A stretch of 38,201 nt of DNA from Luteibacter sp. (GTDB lineage Bacteria; Pseudomonadota; Gammaproteobacteria; Xanthomonadales; Rhodanobacteraceae). The position numbers were made by a program, and so were the translations under genes. The notes beneath the pieces were generated by a model that saw nothing but the letters and a program-made list of their open reading frames with translations, made no database searches and was not told the origin of the DNA. The stretch is taken from contig NZ_WNDO01000038.1 of assembly GCF_009912395.1 (NCBI RefSeq), positions 1 to 38,201 on the forward strand. Reading direction: 5' to 3'. Within the stretch, counting starts at the first letter, position 1. Each line of letters starts with the position of its first letter. Positions 33,856 through 38,201 of the stretch are shown here, piece after piece.

Positions 33856-34977
33856 TCAGGATCGGGGCGCGGCGTACAGCGCGCCTAGCAGCCGTGCGCC
33901 GCGTGCGCCGGTGACAGAAGGCAGATTGCCGGGTTCGCCGCGCAGGCGGCGGTACGCGAGCCAGGCGAAGCCCATGGCTTCCATGAGGTCCGGATCGATG
34001 TCGAAGTCGGCGCTGGAAACCAGTGACCGGCCTTCCAGGCGCATGTCGATCGCCAGCATCAGCGCGGCGTTGTGTACGCCACCGCCGCAGGCCACCACGT
34101 CGAGCGCGTCGTCGGCGTGCTCGCGGATGGCATCGGTGATCGAGACCGCGCTGAGCGCGAGCAGGGTGGCCTGTACGTCTTCCGGGGCCAGCTCGGCCAC
34201 GCGCGGGTGGCGATCAAGCCACGCCAGGTGGAAGTGTTCGCGGCCAGTGCTCTTGGGCGGCGGCAGCACGAAGTAGGCATCGTCGAGCAGCTCGGCGAGC
34301 AGGTCGGGGTCGACGGTGCCCGAGAGGGCGAAGCGGCCGTCCCTGTCGTAGGCCTCGCCCCGGTGGCGTAGGCACCAGGCGTCCATCAGGCCGTTCGCCG
34401 GGCCGGTGTCGAAGCCCGTGACGCTGCCATCGGATGCGAGACGCGTGACGTTGGCGATACCACCGAGATTCAGCACGACGCGGGCGCCACTCTGCGGTCG
34501 CAACACGGTGGCGTGGAACGCGGGGATAAGCGGGGCGCCTTGCCCCCCGGCGGCCACGTCGGCGCGACGGAAATCGCCAAGGGTGTCGATGCCGGTGTAC
34601 TCGGCGATCACCGAGGGATCGCCGATCTGCAAGGTGAAGGGCAGTTCGCCGTCGGGGCGGTGCCGGATCGTCTGTCCATGCGAACCGATGGCGGTGACGT
34701 CCGCGGGCTGCACGCCCGCCCGGGCCAGCACTGCGAGTGCCGCGTCGGCGAAGGCGTGGGCCACGGCCACGTCGAGCCGGCCGTAGTCATCGAGGTCGAG
34801 GCGTTCCTCGTCCTGCGCCACCGCCAGGATGCGGCTTCGCAGGTTTTCGTCCCATGGATAGGTGAGGCCCGCGACAAGCGCGGGCCTTTCGTTCTCGAAG
34901 CGAACCAGCGCGGCGTCGATGCCGTCCGCGCTGGTGCCTGATATGAGGCCTATGTAGAGGCCGTCGTGCGCCGCCAC
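33856..34977 (-). CDS. anmK: Anhydro-N-acetylmuramic acid kinase
   Basis: 373 residues, an ASKHA-fold kinase. It has the signature ISGTSADGIDAALVRFE near the N-terminus, AIGSHGQTIRHRP, QIGDPSVIAEYTGI, ADVAAGGQGAPLIPAFH, VVLNLGGIANVTRL, and the late CGGGVHNAALM. AnmK opens and phosphorylates 1,6-anhydro-MurNAc to MurNAc-6-phosphate in murein recycling. The start is GTG 34977, two bases after the stop of the M23 peptidase gene, so the two are translationally coupled. With ampG nearby, hydrolysis, uptake and recycling functions are clustered. Confidence 0.95.
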   Translation of the reverse strand: MAAHDGLYIGLISGTSADGIDAALVRFENERPALVAGLTYPWDENLRSRILAVAQDEERLDLDDYGRLDVAVAHAFADAALAVLARAGVQPADVTAIGSHGQTIRHRPDGELPFTLQIGDPSVIAEYTGIDTLGDFRRADVAAGGQGAPLIPAFHATVLRPQSGARVVLNLGGIANVTRLASDGSVTGFDTGPANGLMDAWCLRHRGEAYDRDGRFALSGTVDPDLLAELLDDAYFVLPPPKSTGREHFHLAWLDRHPRVAELAPEDVQATLLALSAVSITDAIREHADDALDVVACGGGVHNAALMLAIDMRLEGRSLVSSADFDIDPDLMEAMGFAWLAYRRLRGEPGNLPSVTGARGARLLGALYAAPRS

Positions 34978-34979
34978 GC

Positions 34980-36437
34980 TCAGTCGTCGCTCTTGCCGGT
35001 CTCGGCCTTGGCGTCGGCGCGGGCAAGCTTGACGTTGTTGTCCACGCGGTTGAGGCGGGCCAGCTGCGGGGCGACCACGTCCTTCTTGAACTTCGCCAAC
35101 TGTGCGGCCGGCAGCGGCTCGGGCTTGGGCAGGGTGACCGTCTGCGGATCGCGCTGGACGTTGTTGACGCGGAATTCGTAGTGCAGGTGCGGGCCGGTCG
35201 CGAGGCCGGTCATGCCGACGTAGCCGATGGTGCTGCCCTGGCTCACGCGCTGGCCGACACGCAGGTTCGCGAAGCGCGACATATGGCCATACGCCGTGCT
35301 GATGGTGGCGTTGTGCTGGATGACCACGAAGTTGCCGTAGCCATTCATCCAGCCACGGAACTTGACGACGCCATCGCCGGCGGCGTGGATCGGCGTACCG
35401 GTGGGAGCGGCGTAGTCCACGCCCTTGTGTGCGCGCATCTTGCCGAGGATCGGATGCATGCGGCCGGCGCTGAACTGCGACGAGATGCGGGTGAAGTCGA
35501 CCGGGATACGCAGGAAGGAGCCGGTGAGCGGACGGCCTTCCTCGCTGAAGTAGCTGAACTTGCCGTCGCTGTTCTTGAAGCGGTAGGCGGTATAGCGCTT
35601 GCCCTGGTTCACGAACTCGGCGGCCACGATGTCGCCTTCGCGGAGGAAGGCGCCGTCGCTGTACACGTCGTCGTAGATCACGGTGAAGCTGTCACCGACG
35701 CGCAGGTCCTGCACGAAGTCGATGTCGAACTTGAACACCTCGGCGAGCTTCAGCACCATCGCCGTGCTCATGCCGGCCTTGGTCGCGGCGCTGAACAGCG
35801 AACCGTCGATGGAGCCGTGGGCGACATGCTCGCGACGCTGCACGTCGCGGACCTGCGTGGTGAGCTGCGGGCTGTCGCCGTCGAGGCGCAGCGTGGCGAT
35901 CTTGCTTTCGTCCTGGTTGAAGCGCACGCCCTTGAGCGTATGGTCCGCGCCGACGAGGAACTGGAATTCCTGCCCCGGCTTGATCTGGTGGAAGGCCTTG
36001 CTGCCGCCCGCGCCGTCGATGACGTGCTGCAGGTCGGTCATCGTCAGGCCCTGGGCCAGGAAGATGTCGGCGAGGGTCTGGCCGGCCTGCACCTGCACGG
36101 TCTGCCACTCTTCGACGGGGGCGACCGGCTTGATGGTGGCGGGATCGATCTTGGGCAGTGCGAGCGGAACAACGGAGTGGACGAGCGGCTCGGTCACCTT
36201 CGGCGACTTCATCGCGCCGGCCCACGCGGGAATGACCAGCGCGGAGAGAATGACCAGCAGGAACGCGGTGCCGGCGAGGATCCAGCGCTCGCGCGTCCAG
36301 CTCAGCGGCTCGGACGAGGCGTTGCGACTGAACGACCAGTGCGCGCGACTATCGTAGAAGTGGGCGTGACGTCGCTGTGCCTTGCGGCGAATGGCCTGCT
36401 TGCGCGCATGGTGCGCTGCCCGTTTCACATCACCCAT
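34980..36437 (-). CDS. mepM: M23-family murein DD-endopeptidase, MepM-like
   Basis: 485 residues. A basic cytoplasmic tail is followed by one membrane helix at about 52-74 (WILAGTAFLLVILSALVIPAW). An OapA/LysM-like periplasmic domain (about 110-170, VQVQAGQTLADIFLAQGLT) precedes the M23 metallopeptidase, whose zinc ligands are H337 and D341 in HKGVDYAAPTGTP and H419 in GPHLHYEFRVN. All ligands are present, so it should be active, cleaving peptide cross-links in murein. It is the first gene of an operon with anmK. A TTGACG/TTATGG promoter with 17-base spacing lies 40 bases upstream of ATG 36437. A basic tail beyond residue 445 may bind murein. Confidence 0.92.
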   Translation of the reverse strand: MGDVKRAAHHARKQAIRRKAQRRHAHFYDSRAHWSFSRNASSEPLSWTRERWILAGTAFLLVILSALVIPAWAGAMKSPKVTEPLVHSVVPLALPKIDPATIKPVAPVEEWQTVQVQAGQTLADIFLAQGLTMTDLQHVIDGAGGSKAFHQIKPGQEFQFLVGADHTLKGVRFNQDESKIATLRLDGDSPQLTTQVRDVQRREHVAHGSIDGSLFSAATKAGMSTAMVLKLAEVFKFDIDFVQDLRVGDSFTVIYDDVYSDGAFLREGDIVAAEFVNQGKRYTAYRFKNSDGKFSYFSEEGRPLTGSFLRIPVDFTRISSQFSAGRMHPILGKMRAHKGVDYAAPTGTPIHAAGDGVVKFRGWMNGYGNFVVIQHNATISTAYGHMSRFANLRVGQRVSQGSTIGYVGMTGLATGPHLHYEFRVNNVQRDPQTVTLPKPEPLPAAQLAKFKKDVVAPQLARLNRVDNNVKLARADAKAETGKSDD

Positions 36438-36476
36438 TGTCTTTCTGGTATCCGCTCGCCCCGAGGTTGCCGCGTA

Positions 36477-36505
36477 CCATAACGGCCCCGTGCAAAGGCC
36501 GTCAA
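36477..36505 (-). promoter_or_regulatory. Sigma-70 promoter of the M23 peptidase-anmK operon
   Basis: On the minus strand TTGACG (plus 36500-36505) and TTATGG (plus 36477-36482) are 17 bases apart. The start codon lies 40 bases downstream of the -10. The -35 sits in the loop of a perfect 8-bp inverted repeat, which could serve as an operator. Confidence 0.6.
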
Positions 36506-36588
36506 CGCCTTTGCCATCAAGGCTTTGCATCGCATCTCGGGGTTAACGCACAATTAACCCCACGCGCGCTTCACGCACCTCGTGAAGC
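36492..36588. repeat. Three perfect 8-bp inverted repeats in the mepM-tyrS gap
   Basis: GCAAAGGC/GCCTTTGC at 36492-36499 and 36507-36514; GGGGTTAA/TTAACCCC at 36539-36546 and 36554-36561; GCTTCACG/CGTGAAGC at 36568-36575 and 36581-36588. Loops are 7, 7 and 5 bases. None has a T-run, so they look like operators or RNA hairpins rather than terminators. Position overlaps the mepM -35 and the tyrS leader. Confidence 0.6.
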
Positions 36589-36619
36589 GGCGACGAATCT
36601 ACCTATATAGAGAGAAAGC

Positions 36620-37825
36620 ATGAACGAGCTGGATCAGGCCCTGGCGCTCATCGCGCGCGGCGCGGACGAGATCATCAAGAAGGACGACCTCGAGGCTCGC
36701 CTCAAGCTGGGCAGGCCGCTGCGCATCAAGGCGGGCTTCGACCCCACGGCGCCGGACCTCCACCTGGGGCACACGGTGCTGCTCAACAAGATGCGGCAGT
36801 TCCAGGACCTGGGCCACCAGGTGATCTTCCTGATCGGCGACTTCACGGGAATGATCGGCGACCCCACCGGCAAGAACGTGACCCGCAAGCCGCTCACCCG
36901 CGAGGACGTGCTGGCGAACGCGGAAACCTACGCCGAGCAGGTCTATAAGGTGCTCGACCGCGAGAAGACCGAGCTGCGCTTCAATTCCGAGTGGTTCGGC
37001 AAGATGGGCGCGGCCGACATGATCAAGCTGGCCGCCCAGCACACCGTGGCGCGCATGCTCGAGCGCGACGATTTCTCCAAGCGCTTCGCCGGGCAGCAGC
37101 CCATCGCCATCCACGAATTCCTCTATCCGCTGGTGCAGGGCTACGACTCCGTGGCGCTGGAGGCCGACGTCGAGCTGGGCGGCACCGACCAGAAGTTCAA
37201 CCTCCTCATGGGCCGCGCCCTGCAGGAGCACCACGGCCAGGCGCCGCAGATCGTCCTGACCATGCCGCTGCTGGAGGGCCTGGACGGCGTGGCCAAGATG
37301 TCCAAGTCGTTGGGCAACTACATAGGTATCAGCGAACCGGCCATCGACATCGTCACCAAGACCATGAAGATCGGCGACGACCTTATGTGGCGCTGGTTCG
37401 AGCTGCTGAGCTTCGAGGTCTCCCTGGACGAACTCACTGTCATGAAGGCCGACGTGGCCTCGGGCGCGCTCAATCCCCGTGAAGCCAAGCTCCGCCTGGC
37501 CCGCGAGCTGGCTACCCGTTTCCATGACGCCGACGCGGCCGAGCAGGCCATCGCCGGCTGGAATGCCGTGGTCACGGGGCAGGGGGATACGTCGTTGTTG
37601 CCGCTGGACGAGATCCAGGCACCCGCCGAGGGCTTCCGACTGGCCGCGTTGCTGACCGCCGCAGGGGTCACGCCGAGCAATTCGGAGGCGAACCGGAAGC
37701 TCAAGGAGCGTGCCGTGCGCATCGATGGCGAGGTGGTGGAGGACGCTTCCCGGGTCTTCGCGGCCGGATTTGAGGGCGTGCTCCAGGTTGGCAAAAGAAA
37801 CTTCGCCCGTATCCGCCTGATTTAA
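36620..37825 (+). CDS. tyrS: Tyrosyl-tRNA synthetase
   Basis: 401 residues, class I synthetase charging tRNA-Tyr. The HIGH motif is H48LGH51 in [15 protein letters not shown], the tyrosine site [18 protein letters not shown] lies at about 174-191, and K226MSKS is canonical. An S4 RNA-binding domain occupies the last 65 residues ([19 protein letters not shown]). The short insert and KMSKS form fit the TyrS-2 (TyrZ-like) subgroup common in xanthomonads; the subgroup call is from memory. ATG 36620 has an AGAGAG ribosome binding site. It diverges from the M23 peptidase gene and precedes the rRNA operon promoters. Confidence 0.95.
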   Translation: MNELDQALALIARGADEIIKKDDLEARLKLGRPLRIKAGFDPTAPDLHLGHTVLLNKMRQFQDLGHQVIFLIGDFTGMIGDPTGKNVTRKPLTREDVLANAETYAEQVYKVLDREKTELRFNSEWFGKMGAADMIKLAAQHTVARMLERDDFSKRFAGQQPIAIHEFLYPLVQGYDSVALEADVELGGTDQKFNLLMGRALQEHHGQAPQIVLTMPLLEGLDGVAKMSKSLGNYIGISEPAIDIVTKTMKIGDDLMWRWFELLSFEVSLDELTVMKADVASGALNPREAKLRLARELATRFHDADAAEQAIAGWNAVVTGQGDTSLLPLDEIQAPAEGFRLAALLTAAGVTPSNSEANRKLKERAVRIDGEVVEDASRVFAAGFEGVLQVGKRNFARIRLI

Positions 37826-37856
37826 CATCACTTTCAAAAAAAGTTCACAAAAGGGG

Positions 37857-37884
37857 TTGCGGCCCCTTCTGAAATCCGTATTAT
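37857..37884 (+). promoter_or_regulatory. Upstream rRNA operon promoter (P1 candidate)
   Basis: TTGCGG (37857-37862), 16 bases, then TATTAT (37879-37884), preceded by A-rich sequence that could act as an UP element. It begins about 30 bases after the tyrS stop. The -35 also lies in a small AAGGGG/CCCCTT stem. Confidence 0.5.
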
Positions 37885-37976
37885 TCGCCTCCCCGCTGAC
37901 ACGGAATGCGCTTCGCAAACGGTGTCGAGGATCTTCGGATCTAGCGACCCCCTCGAAAAAAAGATTCACGAGGGTG

Positions 37977-38004
37977 TTGACAGAAACGAAAAATGATCTA
38001 CAAT
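37977..38004 (+). promoter_or_regulatory. Main rRNA operon promoter
   Basis: A consensus TTGACA (37977-37982), a 16-base spacer and TACAAT (37999-38004), followed by the GC-rich discriminator GGGCGGC expected for stringently controlled rRNA promoters. An A-tract just upstream (37955-37962) resembles an UP element. Confidence 0.85.
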
Positions 38005-38010
38005 GGGCGG

Positions 38011-38201
38011 CTCACTCAGGACGAAATGTCCTGAAGCGAAAAACGAAAAGTTCTCGCTAAGTGATTGATCTTTAACAGTATGTGCAGGTGAATTGTGTGG
38101 ACGCCTTGCGATGGATTGACGATGTCAACCAAATGCAAGTGTCCCACTAGAAAGAAGTCAGCAATGAATTTTTCTAGTTGGGGTTAAACACTTCAGAAAG
38201 A
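38011..38201 (+). promoter_or_regulatory. rRNA operon leader with boxA, boxC-like site and 16S processing hairpins
   Basis: boxA TGATCTTTAACA at 38066-38077 differs from the antitermination consensus TGCTCTTTAACA at one base; a boxC-like TGTGTGG follows at 38094-38100. A small TTGAC/GTCAA hairpin is at 38116-38128. A longer one pairs CCCACTAGAAA with TTTCTAGTTGGG around 38143-38182. The 16S gene itself starts beyond the window edge. Confidence 0.8.

Overview
The window is high-GC proteobacterial DNA. Gene content and order fit a xanthomonad-type gammaproteobacterium, most likely Rhodanobacteraceae (Luteibacter/Dyella-like). Supporting signs are the coaBC-dut-long algC block, the divergent speA/speE pair, the xth-ampG-anmK-M23 peptidase-tyrS block running into an rRNA operon, and a GTAG-type REP family. 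This placement is an inference from remembered gene order, not from a search.

Left end (1 to about 2,100): a visibly lower-GC accessory segment. It holds the end of an IS3-family insertion sequence and a two-gene operon. The first gene encodes a DCTPP1/MazG-like dNTP pyrophosphatase. The second encodes a three-part protein: an uncharacterised N-terminal module, an EVE-like modified-base reader and a C-terminal HNH nuclease. This is the best candidate in the window for a little-described defence system. The IS sits exactly at the 3' end of the nuclease gene, and its first three bases supply the stop codon.

Core region 1 (2,121 to 16,200): ntrB-ntrC with an NtrC-like operator across the ntrB start, a GNAT gene, a PAS3-GGDEF-EAL c-di-GMP enzyme, an unknown protein, a FadI-type thiolase, a TonB-C protein, a ClsC-like phospholipase D lipoprotein, a ParA-SixA-YceI gene string, a small membrane protein and a periplasmic helical protein.

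Core region 2 (16,200 to 25,200): polyamine genes speE and speA, a beta-hydroxyacid dehydrogenase, argS-ftsN, a 646-base gene-free stretch with an orphan terminator, a flavin monooxygenase and radC.

Core region 3 (25,400 to 38,201): coaBC-dut-algC (CoA, dUTP hygiene, sugar phosphates), a DUF4124 protein, GNAT-pyrE, xth-ampG, an orphan ribbon-helix-helix protein, anmK with an M23 peptidase (murein hydrolysis and recycling together with AmpG), tyrS, and the promoter and leader of a ribosomal RNA operon whose 16S gene lies beyond the window.

Seven copies of one REP sequence (one single, three inverted pairs) occur between genes. No CRISPR array, tRNA gene or prophage was seen. All domain calls come from reading motifs; no database search was run.
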